Shown: piece by piece, positions 1-8,726 of the stretch
How the letters are laid out: every line of letters starts with the position of its first letter
Numbering within the stretch: the first letter of the stretch is position 1
Source: Treponema sp. J25
Lineage (GTDB): Bacteria > Spirochaetota > Spirochaetia > Treponematales > Breznakiellaceae
Assembly (NCBI RefSeq): GCF_004343725.1
Contig: NZ_PTQW01000042.1
Coordinates: 17,755 to 81,754, forward strand
DNA: 64,000 nucleotides
Reading direction: 5' to 3'
The notes under the pieces: generated by a model
What the model was told of the DNA's origin: nothing
Database searches by the model: none
Seen by the model: the letters and a program-made list of their open reading frames with translations, nothing else
Translations under genes and position numbers: made by a program

Positions 1-1475
1 GCAAAGGGAGGCACGGGGAAGGTATTTTTATCCAATACGAGGTTAAGAACGAGGAAATAGAGCCCCGCCACCATGGTAAGCCAGCCAAGCTGAGCCACCG
101 CCGTAAGGGAAGGAAGACTCTTCTTAATGTTTTTTATATGGGCTAACACAAGCTGCACCGTTCCGATAATGAAACACAGGTGCTTAATGTTTTGTTGAAT
201 AAGACGGTTAGCCTCTTTTGCCGAAAGGCTTGGGTCAGGACGGAAGGGTGGAATCACTAGGCTCTGCAAAAAGCCCGGAAGTTGTTCATAGGAAATAGCA
301 AACCAGGTTCCCGTAATCGCCCCCCAGCCTATGGTGGCAGAAGAAAGAAGGAGTAATAACCGTATGCCGTCAGGAACCACCCCGTGTTGCCGTTTATTCT
401 TAAAAGCAAACCAGAGGGAAGTCCCCAAAAGAAGGGCCCCATAGCCTGCATCCCCCATGATCATGGCAAAGAAAAGGGAAAAGAAGAGGAGGAAAGAAAG
501 GCTGATATCATATTCTCGATACCCTGGGACCGTTCCCAAAAGATCGAAGACGGGCTGGATGATACGAACAAAGGGGTTATTCTTGATGAGGGTTGGCGGC
601 GAATCCGTATCGCCCGGATCATCCATGATGAGGGCCCAACCGTATTCCGCGGCGGCCCGCTTCAGTTTTCCTGCCACATCCACCGGTACGTACCCAGTCA
701 GCCAGGAAACAGAAAGGGCTTCGGGGGTATCTTCAGTAATAGTAAGGGAAAGCCGGGCCATCTCAAATTCGATTTTCTGCCGAAGTCGTTCTATTTCCTT
801 CTCTAAAGAAGAAAAAGAGGGAGCTAACTCAGTAAGTTCGGCTTCTATAGAACGAAGTTGTTCCTGGCGCTCCTGAATCCGAGCTTTTAACTCAGAAAGA
901 GGAAGGGCAGGCAGAGGGAAAGGACTTTCTCCGTGGATGGGCTCCCCCAGGGCTACACAGCGAACTACTGTCGCATCCTGCGAAAGCACGATAAGCTGGA
1001 CCGTTTTTCCCACTTTTTCGTAGACCCTTCGGGGAAGCTCATAGGGAATAAGCACTATTCCCTTTTCTTTAAGGTAGTCCAGGTCCGCCGGATTCCAGGA
1101 TCCCCAGGGTTCAAGGCGGGAAACCTCTTTTTGATCCGTCAGGAGGGCTTCCTGGAGGTTTTTCCGTTCTTCCACAAGGGAGAGGACCCGATGCCGGACT
1201 TCCTGGGCCGAAAGGGAACCTTTCGGGGCAGCTTCCTTTTTCTCGGAGGAACGCCTTTTTTCAGACTCCCCTTTATCGCTTTGCTTCTGGTAGTTTCGCA
1301 GGATGCTCAGGGCTTGTTCGGTTTTCTGTTTCGTTTCCAGGAGCTTTTGGAGTTCCTCCGATTGAACCGAATGCTTTTCTATATGCAACACCCCTAGTTC
1401 ACCAAGCCGAGATAGGGCCTCATCCCGTTCCTTTGCAAGAATAACCAGGGACACCTTTTTCATGGGAACTATCAT
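1..1475 (-). CDS. atpI: V-type ATP synthase subunit I (3' part missing)
   Basis: This is the membrane stator (a-type) subunit of the V-type ATPase, which forms the ion half-channels next to the c/K ring. About 490 residues are visible; the C-terminus lies beyond the left edge. The first ~300 residues are charged and helical (cytoplasmic arm), followed by hydrophobic segments starting near the motif SLSFLLFFSLFFAMIMGDAGYG, which is the hallmark start of the membrane half in this family. I chose the ATG at 1475 because it overlaps the TGA of the subunit D gene as ATGA; a second in-frame Met lies four residues later. It is the last gene of the operon visible here, and the K (proteolipid) gene would be expected just outside the window. 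Family assignment is confident. Confidence 0.93.
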   Translation of the reverse strand, partial: MIVPMKKVSLVILAKERDEALSRLGELGVLHIEKHSVQSEELQKLLETKQKTEQALSILRNYQKQSDKGESEKRRSSEKKEAAPKGSLSAQEVRHRVLSLVEERKNLQEALLTDQKEVSRLEPWGSWNPADLDYLKEKGIVLIPYELPRRVYEKVGKTVQLIVLSQDATVVRCVALGEPIHGESPFPLPALPLSELKARIQERQEQLRSIEAELTELAPSFSSLEKEIERLRQKIEFEMARLSLTITEDTPEALSVSWLTGYVPVDVAGKLKRAAAEYGWALIMDDPGDTDSPPTLIKNNPFVRIIQPVFDLLGTVPGYREYDISLSFLLFFSLFFAMIMGDAGYGALLLGTSLWFAFKNKRQHGVVPDGIRLLLLLSSATIGWGAITGTWFAISYEQLPGFLQSLVIPPFRPDPSLSAKEANRLIQQNIKHLCFIIGTVQLVLAHIKNIKKSLPSLTAVAQLGWLTMVAGLYFLVLNLVLDKNTFPVPPF

Positions 1476-2074
1476 TGGGATACCCTCTCCATCGCTCGTT
1501 TGGCAATTTTTCCTCGAACCACCGCTGCGGTCTGCTGATCCCCCAGATACACCCGAATTTTCTTTATATTTGCCTTTGTCTCAGGGATTTTCACCTTTTC
1601 AAACAAATTCACCCGCTGACTGGTGGTCCGCAGTTCCTGTTCCAATCGTTTTTGCTGTTCCCGAAGCACCCGAATCTCCATATCCAGTTCCAGCATCTGG
1701 CATAATAGGGATATGGCCGCATCAAGCCAGAGGGGGGTTCGAAGCACATCGTAGGGTGCAACCCAGAAATCTAAGCCCTTGTACAGGGGAATATCAACCC
1801 CCGCAATGTTCCCCCGCTCGGTATGGACCTGTTGCACCCGGATCAAATCGGCAGTGCATATCCCCGTCTCGCCAAACACCGCAATCCAGGGCGTTGCCTT
1901 ATCTTGCACCTGCTTTTTTGTCTCCTCAAGCCGGGCTATTTTACCTTCTACCACCCGAATTTCCATCTGAAGCTGCTGTTTTTTAAGCATCAGGGTGGGA
2001 AGGTACCGCTCATACATCTTGAGGGCATCCTTCTGTTTTTTAAGCTCGTTTTTGGTAAGCTTTATCTTTGCCAT
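1472..2074 (-). CDS. atpD: V-type ATP synthase subunit D
   Basis: This is the central rotor stalk subunit that links the A3B3 catalytic head to the membrane ring. The 200-residue product is almost entirely helical. It opens with the family signature MAKIKLTKNELKKQKD and ends with a second long heptad-rich helix, the antiparallel coiled coil expected of subunit D. Its length is normal. It starts 11 bases after the B gene and ends overlapping subunit I by four bases, so translation is probably coupled. Confidence 0.95.
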   Translation of the reverse strand: MAKIKLTKNELKKQKDALKMYERYLPTLMLKKQQLQMEIRVVEGKIARLEETKKQVQDKATPWIAVFGETGICTADLIRVQQVHTERGNIAGVDIPLYKGLDFWVAPYDVLRTPLWLDAAISLLCQMLELDMEIRVLREQQKRLEQELRTTSQRVNLFEKVKIPETKANIKKIRVYLGDQQTAAVVRGKIAKRAMERVSQ

Positions 2075-2085
2075 GGGTAAGCCCC

Positions 2086-3387
2086 CTAGGCTCGCTTTTT
2101 AGGCCAATACTGGTTAATCAACTCTGTTCTGAGCCCCGTTTCTTCGGGCTCAAAACAATCGGCCAGGATTTCCCATCCCAGGTCCAGGGCCCGTTCAAGG
2201 GGAATATTTACCGAAAGGTCCATCATTTCCTTTTCGAATTTTTCTCCGTACTTAAGGAGCTTCATATCCCAGGCGGACATCATGAAGCCCATGGCCTTTT
2301 TTTCCAGGGTGTCCTTGTAGGCCGCGTAGAGTTTTATCATCCCATCCATGAGGGCCCGATGATCGGGACGGGTTTTGCCATTTACCTGCTGTTTTAAACG
2401 AGAAAGGGACCCAAAGGGCTCAATCCGACCATTCTTAAGGTAATACTGACCTTCGGTAATATAGCCCGTATTGTCCGGAACGGGGTGGGTCACGTCATCC
2501 CCCGGCATGGTGGTTACCCCCAGGATGGTAATAGAGCCGGCGGTATCAAAATCGACGGCCTTTTCGTACCGGGCCGCAAGCTGACTATAGAGATCCCCCG
2601 GATAGCCCCGGTTCGAAGGAACCTGTTCCTGGGTAATGGCGATTTCCTTAAGGGCATCGGCAAAGTTCGTCATATCCGTCAGGAGGACAAGCACGTCCTT
2701 ACCCTGAAGGGCAAACTGTTCGGCCACCGCAAGAGATATGTCAGGAACCATGAGACATTCTACAACTGGATCCGCAGCGGTATGGACAAACATGACGGTC
2801 CGGGAAAGGGCCCCCGCATTCTCCAGGGTATCCTTAAAATACAGATAATCGTCGTATTTTAACCCCATGCCCCCCAGAATGATAATGTCTACCTCCGCCT
2901 GCATGGCGATCCGGGCAAGGAGTTCGTTATAGGGTTCTCCCGAAACAGAAAAAATGGGAAGCTTCTGGGAAACCACCAGGGTATTAAACAGGTCGATCAT
3001 GGGGATACCCGTCCGGATCATCCGGCGGGGGATGATTCGCTTGGAAGGATTTACCGAGGGTCCCCCAATGGGGATAAGGTTTTCCCGGAGGGTCGGCCCC
3101 TTGTCCCGGGGCTCCCCGGCCCCATTAAAAATACGGCCCAGGAGGTTTTCCGAAAAGGATACCCGCATGGGATGCCCTAAAAACCGAACCGTATCTCCAG
3201 TGGAGATTCCCCGACCTCCCGCAAAGACCTGGAGGGAAACCAGATCTTCCTGTAGCCGGATTACCTCCGCCAGGGAGGTCCCAAAGGCGGTATCAATTTC
3301 CGCCAAATCTCCATATCGTACATCCGTCGCCCGGACGGTGATGACGTTTCCTGTAATCGATTCAATCTTGCTATATATCTTTTTCAT
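2086..3387 (-). CDS. atpB: V-type ATP synthase subunit B
   Basis: This is the regulatory, non-catalytic nucleotide-site subunit of the V1/A1 head. The 433-residue product is normal in length and starts with the beta-barrel domain (residues ~1-75). The central domain includes [20 protein letters not shown] and the conserved [13 protein letters not shown] stretch, which takes the place of a P-loop and lacks the Gly-Lys-Thr of the A subunit, as expected for B. A helical C-terminal domain follows. It lies 14 bases downstream of the A gene. Confidence 0.96.
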   Translation of the reverse strand: MKKIYSKIESITGNVITVRATDVRYGDLAEIDTAFGTSLAEVIRLQEDLVSLQVFAGGRGISTGDTVRFLGHPMRVSFSENLLGRIFNGAGEPRDKGPTLRENLIPIGGPSVNPSKRIIPRRMIRTGIPMIDLFNTLVVSQKLPIFSVSGEPYNELLARIAMQAEVDIIILGGMGLKYDDYLYFKDTLENAGALSRTVMFVHTAADPVVECLMVPDISLAVAEQFALQGKDVLVLLTDMTNFADALKEIAITQEQVPSNRGYPGDLYSQLAARYEKAVDFDTAGSITILGVTTMPGDDVTHPVPDNTGYITEGQYYLKNGRIEPFGSLSRLKQQVNGKTRPDHRALMDGMIKLYAAYKDTLEKKAMGFMMSAWDMKLLKYGEKFEKEMMDLSVNIPLERALDLGWEILADCFEPEETGLRTELINQYWPKKRA

Positions 3388-3401
3388 GGCGCCACTCCGT
3401 C

Positions 3402-5162
3402 CTATACCAGTAGTTTTTCTGCCCGGGGATCCAGCCCCTGGCTGCGTTCGGCCACGGAAGCCATAATTTCTTCCTCGATTTCCTTAAAACGCTGGCTCTT
3501 CCATTCCGAACCGTTGTAGTCCAGGAATTTCTGCCGCAGGCGGTTAAAGTAGGTCCGGGCCTCTTCTTTGGAAGAAAAATTAAATTGGCTTGCCAGGATT
3601 TTTAACAGCAGGGCAAACACATGCTTTTGCCGTTCCGGGCTTACCGCCGCATCCACCGGGTCAAAGGAGTTCTGCTGAAAATACACCGAGTCCAGGAAAT
3701 TTCCCTTAAGGTAGATAATAAAATCCTCAAGGCTAGTTCCTTCTTCCCCGACCACCTTCATCATCTGTTCTACTTCACTTCCCCGGGCCATAAAGCTATG
3801 GGCATAGCGAACCTTTTCTCTGGGAATGATGCCATTGTATTTGGACCAGGAATCTAGGGGATGGATGGCGGGATACTTACGGGCATCGGATCGTTCCCGG
3901 GAAAGGCCATGGAAGGCCCCCACCACCTTAAGGGTCGCCTGGGTTACGGGTTCTTCAAAGTTACCTCCCGCAGGCGAGACGGTTCCCCCAATGGTCACGG
4001 AGCCCACCTTGCCATCTTTAAGACGAACAATGCCCGCCCGTTCGTAGAAGGCCGCAATGACCGATTCCAGATATGCGGGGAAGGCCTCTTCTCCGGGGAT
4101 TTCCTCGAGCCGTCCCGACATTTCCCGCATTGCCTGGGCCCAGCGGCTGGTGGAGTCCGCCAGGAGTAACACATGGAGCCCCATCTGCCGGTAATATTCG
4201 GCGATGGTCACTGCCGTATACACGGACGCTTCCCGGGCCGCTACGGGCATAGAAGAGGTATTACAAATGATAACGGTCCGTTCCATAAGGCTACGGCCCG
4301 TTTTGGGATCCAGCAGTTCCGGAAACTCCTTGAGGGTTTCCACCACTTCGCCGGCCCGTTCACCACAGGCAGCGATAACCACGATGTCCACATCCGCGTG
4401 GCGGCTTGTAATCTGCTGGAGCACTGTCTTTCCTGCCCCAAAGGGGCCGGGAATACAGTAGGTTCCCCCGCGAGCCACAGGGAAGAAGGTATCAATCAAC
4501 CGGACATGGGTCACGAGGGGTTCTACCGGTTTAAGCCGTTCTTCGTAACAATCCACCGCCCGCTTTACGGGCCATCGGAAAGAAAGGGCCACCGGAATTA
4601 CCGTACCGGAGACATCCTCCAACTCCGCGATGGTTTCCCGGACATGGTAGGATCCGGCGGGTCGAATCGACTTTACCGTATACTGCCCATACAGATTGAA
4701 TGGGACCATGATCCGATGGGTAAAGGCCCCTTCTGGAACGGTGCCGAGGGTGTCTCCCCGCTCCACCACGTCCCCCACTTTTGCCGTGGGGGTAAATTCC
4801 CAGTTTGCATCCAGAGGAAGCGCATCAAGGTAGATCCCCCGTTCAAGGAAATAGCCCGCCTGCTCCGCCAGTTTCGGGAGGGGATTCTGGAGCCCGTCGA
4901 ACACCTGCCCGAGCAGGCCCGGCCCGAGTTCTACCGAAAGCATGTCCCCGGAGAATTCCACCGGATCACCGACGGCGATCCCCTTGGTCATTTCGAACAC
5001 CTGTAGATAACACAGGTTTCCCCGGATCCGGATTACTTCACTTTTTAACCGTTTATCCTTCACGATAACGTAGGCCACTTCGTTCATGGAGACAATCCCT
5101 TCGAAGCGGACACCTACCATGTTACCGTTTACCGCTATCACTGTTCCCTTCGTTCCAACCAT
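3402..5162 (-). CDS. atpA: V-type ATP synthase catalytic subunit A
   Basis: This is the catalytic ATP-hydrolysing or -synthesising subunit of the V-type ATPase. In the 586-residue protein the P-loop GPFGAGKT is at ~239-246. An N-terminal beta-barrel precedes it, together with the V/A-specific non-homologous insert (roughly 110-200, containing [16 protein letters not shown]). [19 protein letters not shown], the catalytic region with the arginine-rich stretch, follows. The C-terminal helical domain is complete. It is flanked by the DUF2764 gene upstream (21-base gap) and subunit B downstream. Confidence 0.97.
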   Translation of the reverse strand: MVGTKGTVIAVNGNMVGVRFEGIVSMNEVAYVIVKDKRLKSEVIRIRGNLCYLQVFEMTKGIAVGDPVEFSGDMLSVELGPGLLGQVFDGLQNPLPKLAEQAGYFLERGIYLDALPLDANWEFTPTAKVGDVVERGDTLGTVPEGAFTHRIMVPFNLYGQYTVKSIRPAGSYHVRETIAELEDVSGTVIPVALSFRWPVKRAVDCYEERLKPVEPLVTHVRLIDTFFPVARGGTYCIPGPFGAGKTVLQQITSRHADVDIVVIAACGERAGEVVETLKEFPELLDPKTGRSLMERTVIICNTSSMPVAAREASVYTAVTIAEYYRQMGLHVLLLADSTSRWAQAMREMSGRLEEIPGEEAFPAYLESVIAAFYERAGIVRLKDGKVGSVTIGGTVSPAGGNFEEPVTQATLKVVGAFHGLSRERSDARKYPAIHPLDSWSKYNGIIPREKVRYAHSFMARGSEVEQMMKVVGEEGTSLEDFIIYLKGNFLDSVYFQQNSFDPVDAAVSPERQKHVFALLLKILASQFNFSSKEEARTYFNRLRQKFLDYNGSEWKSQRFKEIEEEIMASVAERSQGLDPRAEKLLV

Positions 5163-5183
5163 GCTGGTTCTCCCATCTACAAA

Positions 5184-5780
5184 CTACAGTTTGGCCGCTT
5201 CTACGATCGAAGCATAGACCGATGAAAAGGCTTCAAGTCCCCGTTCTCGCGTAAAGAGACTCCGCCGCTCGAGAATTTGCAATTTAAGATAATAGGCAAA
5301 GACCGAATCTCGACCAAAATAATCAAACCCCATAAGACAGTCAATTACGGCCCACCGCTCCCGATCCAAGAAGGTCTCTGCCTCCAGGGGATCGCTTATC
5401 GTGAGGGCAGAGCGAGCAACCCTGGCCGCATCAAGGGGATCCACCGGAGGATCCGCAAGGCGGGGAGTCTCCCGTTTAAGCCGCTGATACCGTCCCTGTC
5501 CTAGATGAAGGCGAAGGGCCCGTTCCCACCGGCGCCAGCCGTCAATTACAGGAGACCCACAGGGCTTTATCTCCTGCTCATACCCACTCCCCAAGGCACC
5601 GGTGATATTCCCTTCGGGAGAAAGAGCCAAGAGCGGCAACAAGGCCCTATCCTTTTCGCTCAGAAAGGATCCACAAAGATCGAGAAAAGAGGGAATATCA
5701 ATCCCCGCCGGCACTCCAAATGAAAGGGAAGGGAGTTGGGCTACCAGGTAGTAGTACGCAGACACACCCTTACTCCCCAC
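5184..5780 (-). CDS. DUF2764 family protein of the V-ATPase operon
   Basis: The 198-residue protein has the DUF2764 signature at its start (AYYYLVAQLPSLSF). It then carries segments such as PSFLDLCGSFLSEKDRALL and a helical C-terminal half containing FDYFGRDSVFAYYLKLQILER. Genes of this family occupy the position between E and A in V-ATPase operons of spirochetes and Bacteroidetes. No recognisable subunit C gene is present here, so I infer that this protein acts as the C/d-type link between rotor and head. That role comes from context and length and is not shown by the sequence. It overlaps the end of the E gene by 11 bases. Confidence 0.85.
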   Translation of the reverse strand: MGSKGVSAYYYLVAQLPSLSFGVPAGIDIPSFLDLCGSFLSEKDRALLPLLALSPEGNITGALGSGYEQEIKPCGSPVIDGWRRWERALRLHLGQGRYQRLKRETPRLADPPVDPLDAARVARSALTISDPLEAETFLDRERWAVIDCLMGFDYFGRDSVFAYYLKLQILERRSLFTRERGLEAFSSVYASIVEAAKL

Positions 5781-6396
5781 GGTCTATGTTTTGAGCCACG
5801 CCTCGAAGGATTTCTGCCAGGCGAGGATTGAGGTACGTACACAGGAGTTCTGCTACCGCAGGAGCAGAAAAATCGTAATATACCGCTCCATCTTTCTGTG
5901 CAATGCGGAACCCCCGCTTTAAGCTACGATCAGCCTTGAGTTCCACCCCTTTTGCAAGCTCATTGGTTAATTTTTTAAACAGGGAATCTTTAAGTTTTTC
6001 CAAATCGGCGGGGGAAAGAAGCAATTCCAACGAGTCCTGCCCCTTTCGTACCCATTCGGTAAGGATGGTGGGTAAGCATTCCTGAAGAACCTTTTCGTCG
6101 TATGCCTTCTCCAGTGTGTTTGTCACAAGTTGATTTAAAAGGGCCTGCACCTCATCTTTAAATTGCAGCAGCCCGTTACGAGCTGCCTGTTCAATCGCCG
6201 CAATACTGGCCTTTTCAAGCCGAACGGTTTCTTCCTGGGCCCGTTTCACCTGGTTTTCGGCATCTTTTTTTGCCTGCTCTACTATAGCCGTAGCCCGCTG
6301 TTTTGCTTCCTGGATAATAGCCTCAGCCTGAGCTGTGGCCGCTTCTACACCATCCCTTTTTATTTTATCAAGTAGTTCCTGCAATTGAATATCCAT
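5770..6396 (-). CDS. atpE: V-type ATP synthase subunit E
   Basis: This is a peripheral stalk subunit. In the 208-residue product, residues ~1-75 form a continuous Ala/Glu/Lys/Gln-rich coiled coil, including QAEAIIQEAKQRATAIVEQA, that would run along the stator. The C-terminal half is globular and ends in the region that docks on the A3B3 head. The start is preceded by a good ribosome-binding site (GAGGAGACT, then ATG). It is the first recognised structural gene of the operon. The partner stalk subunit (G/H) is not evident unless the 120-residue gene upstream supplies it. Confidence 0.9.
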   Translation of the reverse strand: MDIQLQELLDKIKRDGVEAATAQAEAIIQEAKQRATAIVEQAKKDAENQVKRAQEETVRLEKASIAAIEQAARNGLLQFKDEVQALLNQLVTNTLEKAYDEKVLQECLPTILTEWVRKGQDSLELLLSPADLEKLKDSLFKKLTNELAKGVELKADRSLKRGFRIAQKDGAVYYDFSAPAVAELLCTYLNPRLAEILRGVAQNIDRGE

Positions 6397-6422
6397 AGTC
6401 TCCTCACTTTCGCCAGGACTGG

Positions 6423-6785
6423 TTAGATCGACCGATCCTCAATGTATTTCAAAACCTTAAGCAATTTACGTTTTGCAATAGTGTAAACTGCTTCGGGGTC
6501 TTCCAATTCCATTACCACTTTTTGAATAATTTCGTCGATTGCGCCGGCCAATTCCCGGTAATCCTTATATTGCTCAATATTAAGGGAATCGAGAATCTGA
6601 AGAGAATCCCTTAAACCCGCAATTTCTCGTTGGAGCAGGGCCCGGTTTTCTTGATATACATAATTAGTGACATCATCACTGCAAAAACGACGTTCATACA
6701 GGTTAGAAAGGTCTTCTGCATCTTCGATACAGTCCTCTAGTTCTGCCTTAAATATCTTAAGCAAGAGTTTTTTCTGTTCCGACAC
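6423..6785 (-). CDS. Unrecognised helical protein leading the V-ATPase operon
   Basis: The protein has 120 residues and belongs to no family I recognise. It is acidic and nearly all predicted helix, with no signal peptide and no membrane segment. It begins SEQKKLLLKIFKAELEDCIEDAEDL and ends in a basic LLKVLKYIEDRSI tail. The start is a GTG with AAGGGGAG eight bases upstream. It precedes subunit E by 26 bases and follows a promoter at 6810-6838, so it is the first gene of the ATPase transcript. By position it could be a small stalk subunit (G/H-like), an assembly factor or a regulator; these are inferences only. Confidence 0.75.
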   Translation of the reverse strand: MSEQKKLLLKIFKAELEDCIEDAEDLSNLYERRFCSDDVTNYVYQENRALLQREIAGLRDSLQILDSLNIEQYKDYRELAGAIDEIIQKVVMELEDPEAVYTIAKRKLLKVLKYIEDRSI

Positions 6786-6809
6786 CGACCCGACTCCCCT
6801 TCTCGTTTC

Positions 6810-6838
6810 AGTTTAATTTTTATTGTTCTTTGTTTCAA
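6810..6838 (-). promoter_or_regulatory. Sigma-70-type promoter of the V-ATPase operon
   Basis: Read on the minus strand, TTGAAA (6833-6838) and TAAACT (6810-6815) are separated by exactly 17 bases. They sit 25 bases upstream of the GTG start of the 120-residue gene and immediately after the galM stop codon. No terminator hairpin separates galM from it, so read-through from galM is also possible. Confidence 0.6.
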
Positions 6839-6843
6839 GCACC

Positions 6844-7890
6844 CTAGCTTTCCCAAGAAAACTGGAAATAAGCTTCTTCTCGGTAAGGACGATTCGGCCC
6901 AAAAATAGCTGAGGGGAATTCGCTCCGGTTAGGGCTATCGGGGAAATGCTGGGTTTCGAGGCAAAAACCCCCATGCTGGGGATACAAGGACCCCTTCTTG
7001 CCTACCTCATTCCGTAAAAAGTTCCCCGTATAAAATTGAACCCCCGGCTGGGTAGAGAAAACCCTCATCCGCCGCCCCGAAAGGGGAGCATACACCTCGG
7101 CAACGGGACGGAGGGTTCCCTCTTTCCCATCGACTACATAACAGTGATCATAGCCGCCGGGGATCTTCTGAATATCCTGGCCAATGGGTTTTGGACGGGT
7201 AAAATCAAAGGCCCCATGATTTTTATCGGTAACCGAAAGAATTTTTCCGGTAGGCAAAAGATTCTGGTCCACCTCGAGTACCTGAGAAGCAAAGAGCCGT
7301 ACTTCGTGATCCAGAATGGTTCCCCGTCCTTCTCCATTCAAATTGAAATAGGCATGATTGGTTAGATTCACCGGGCAGGGAGCATCCACGAAGGCCCGAT
7401 ATTCACAGGTAATACGGTGATCCTTGGTAAGGGCATAGCGAACCTCCGCCTGAAGATTTCCCGGGAAGCCTTCATCCCCAGCGGGGCTGTATAATTCAAA
7501 ACAAACCCCCACCGTATCCTTTGTTTTAAAGGGGCGGGCCTTCCAGTTTCGTTTATCAAAGCCCCGGTAGCCCCCATGCAGAGTATTTTGCCCATCATTT
7601 ATAGGAAGATGGTAGGTTGTTCCATCCACCACGAAGGCACCTTTGCCAATACGGTTTGCAAAGCGTCCTACGGTAACCCCAAAATAGGGACTATTCTTAG
7701 TATATCCTTCCAGAGTGGGATAGCCCAGGAGAATATCCTCTTTCTTCCCGTTTTTATCAGGTAAAAACAGGGCTACCCAGGTAGCGCCATAGGTAGATAA
7801 AAAAAGGGTAATTTTTTTATTCGAAAGTTCATACAGATGTACCCGTTCTCCCGTATAAAGGGTGCCAAAATCATGCTTTCGTATATCCAT
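6844..7890 (-). CDS. galM: Aldose 1-epimerase (mutarotase)
   Basis: This enzyme interconverts alpha and beta anomers of aldoses such as galactose and glucose in the cytoplasm, feeding sugar catabolism. The 348-residue protein has the family pattern in order: GVTVGRFANRIGKG (~75-90), the conserved GGYRGFDKRNW, the catalytic-His region NLTNHAYFNLNGEG (~180), and the late PGVQFYTGNFL segment with the Glu-containing GFCLETQHFPDSPN near the C-terminus. A ribosome-binding site (GTGAGGTAGGT) directly precedes the ATG. The perfect inverted repeat at 7926-7956 lies where an operator would control this gene. The V-ATPase genes lie downstream on the same strand. Confidence 0.93.
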   Translation of the reverse strand: MDIRKHDFGTLYTGERVHLYELSNKKITLFLSTYGATWVALFLPDKNGKKEDILLGYPTLEGYTKNSPYFGVTVGRFANRIGKGAFVVDGTTYHLPINDGQNTLHGGYRGFDKRNWKARPFKTKDTVGVCFELYSPAGDEGFPGNLQAEVRYALTKDHRITCEYRAFVDAPCPVNLTNHAYFNLNGEGRGTILDHEVRLFASQVLEVDQNLLPTGKILSVTDKNHGAFDFTRPKPIGQDIQKIPGGYDHCYVVDGKEGTLRPVAEVYAPLSGRRMRVFSTQPGVQFYTGNFLRNEVGKKGSLYPQHGGFCLETQHFPDSPNRSEFPSAIFGPNRPYREEAYFQFSWES

Positions 7891-7925
7891 ACCTACCTCA
7901 CTTGTTCACCGTTTTATTCGTTATA

Positions 7926-7956
7926 TTTTTAACGATATAAACTATATCGTTAAAAA
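7926..7956. promoter_or_regulatory. Perfect 14-bp inverted repeat between divergent genes (operator candidate)
   Basis: The left arm 7926-7939 (TTTTTAACGATATA) is the exact reverse complement of the right arm 7943-7956, with a 3-base spacer AAC. It lies in the gap between galM (minus, start 7890) and the J-domain gene (plus, start 8059). Both genes start here and none ends, so a terminator is unlikely. A dimeric repressor site covering the galM promoter is the simplest reading. I cannot name the regulator. Confidence 0.6.
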
Positions 7957-8058
7957 CTATTTCATCGCAAGGGGTATACCAGGGGAAAGGTTCATAGGCC
8001 CCTGTACGGAAGTTCCTTACCCATAGTATATTGAATATATAAAGGGGTACAAGTAGGT

Positions 8059-8544
8059 ATGGACAAGTTTTTTGATCGTTTGGGGGAGGTTCTCCGCAGT
8101 TTTCTTCGAGAAGAGGATCCGTGGTTTTCTCCCCCCCCTCATTCCTCTTCTCAAAGGCCCTTTAGTGATCCCGATTTAGATGAGGCTTACCAGGAACTTG
8201 AGGATTTTCTCAATTCCCGCTCTTCCCGGTGGCAGCGGCAAACAGACTTTGAGGGTTCTCAGTTTGAAAACGGGGGAAACGCCTTTTCGAGAGCTGCCAG
8301 AGGAAGTACTCGAAATCAATCTATTCCCGAGACCCTACGAAAGGACTTTGAAGAATTGGGGGTACCCTTTGGCGCCGATGAAGAAACCTGTAAAGCCGCC
8401 TATAAACGGCTCCTCAAACTTCACCATCCTGACCGGCATGCAGGGCACCCTGCAAACATGCAGCGGGCCACAGAAAAATCGGCCCGCATTAACGCTGCCT
8501 ACGAACGGATCCAGCGGTGGCGCGAAACCGGCCGGGTAGAATAA
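8059..8544 (+). CDS. Small J-domain protein (DnaJ-like co-chaperone)
   Basis: The protein has 161 residues. The C-terminal ~70 residues form a J domain: DFEELGVPFGADEETCKAAYKRLLKLHHPDRH, with the diagnostic HPD at 123-125 and the closing helix SARINAAYERIQRW. J domains stimulate the ATPase of an Hsp70 (DnaK). The N-terminal ~90 residues (Pro/Ser/Phe-rich, then acidic) are unrelated to DnaJ, and there is no G/F region, zinc finger or substrate domain. It is therefore a type III J protein, not DnaJ itself. Its client is unknown. It is transcribed divergently from galM and convergently to the sigma-54 regulator. Confidence 0.85.
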   Translation: MDKFFDRLGEVLRSFLREEDPWFSPPPHSSSQRPFSDPDLDEAYQELEDFLNSRSSRWQRQTDFEGSQFENGGNAFSRAARGSTRNQSIPETLRKDFEELGVPFGADEETCKAAYKRLLKLHHPDRHAGHPANMQRATEKSARINAAYERIQRWRETGRVE

Positions 8545-8626
8545 GCAACCAGAAGGTCCTCTTTTTTAAAGACCTGTGCATCCCATCCAAAACAAGCAAA
8601 CAGAAGGTGCATTTTTTTAAAGATCT
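8544..8626 (+). repeat. Two imperfect 32-bp direct repeats after the J-domain gene
   Basis: 8544-8575 and 8595-8626 (period 51) align over 32 bases with about five mismatches. Both contain a CAGAAGGT block and a T-run followed by AAAGA. In the first copy AGGTC and GACCT can pair around the T-run; the second copy keeps only part of this. The function is unclear. The remaining ~100 bases up to the regulator stop codon show only a weak GC hairpin. Confidence 0.5.
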
Positions 8627-8726
8627 GAGGGTTGGGTTAAGGCTCTTACCTTTCCCTTACAGGAATGAGGGGGGTCTATTCCCCTTACTAATCCCACCCA
8701 AGAGGACCATACAACAGGCGCCCTTT

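Noticed and set aside
4173..5006. Open frame of 277 codons on the plus strand
   Set aside because: Antisense to atpA, no start signals.
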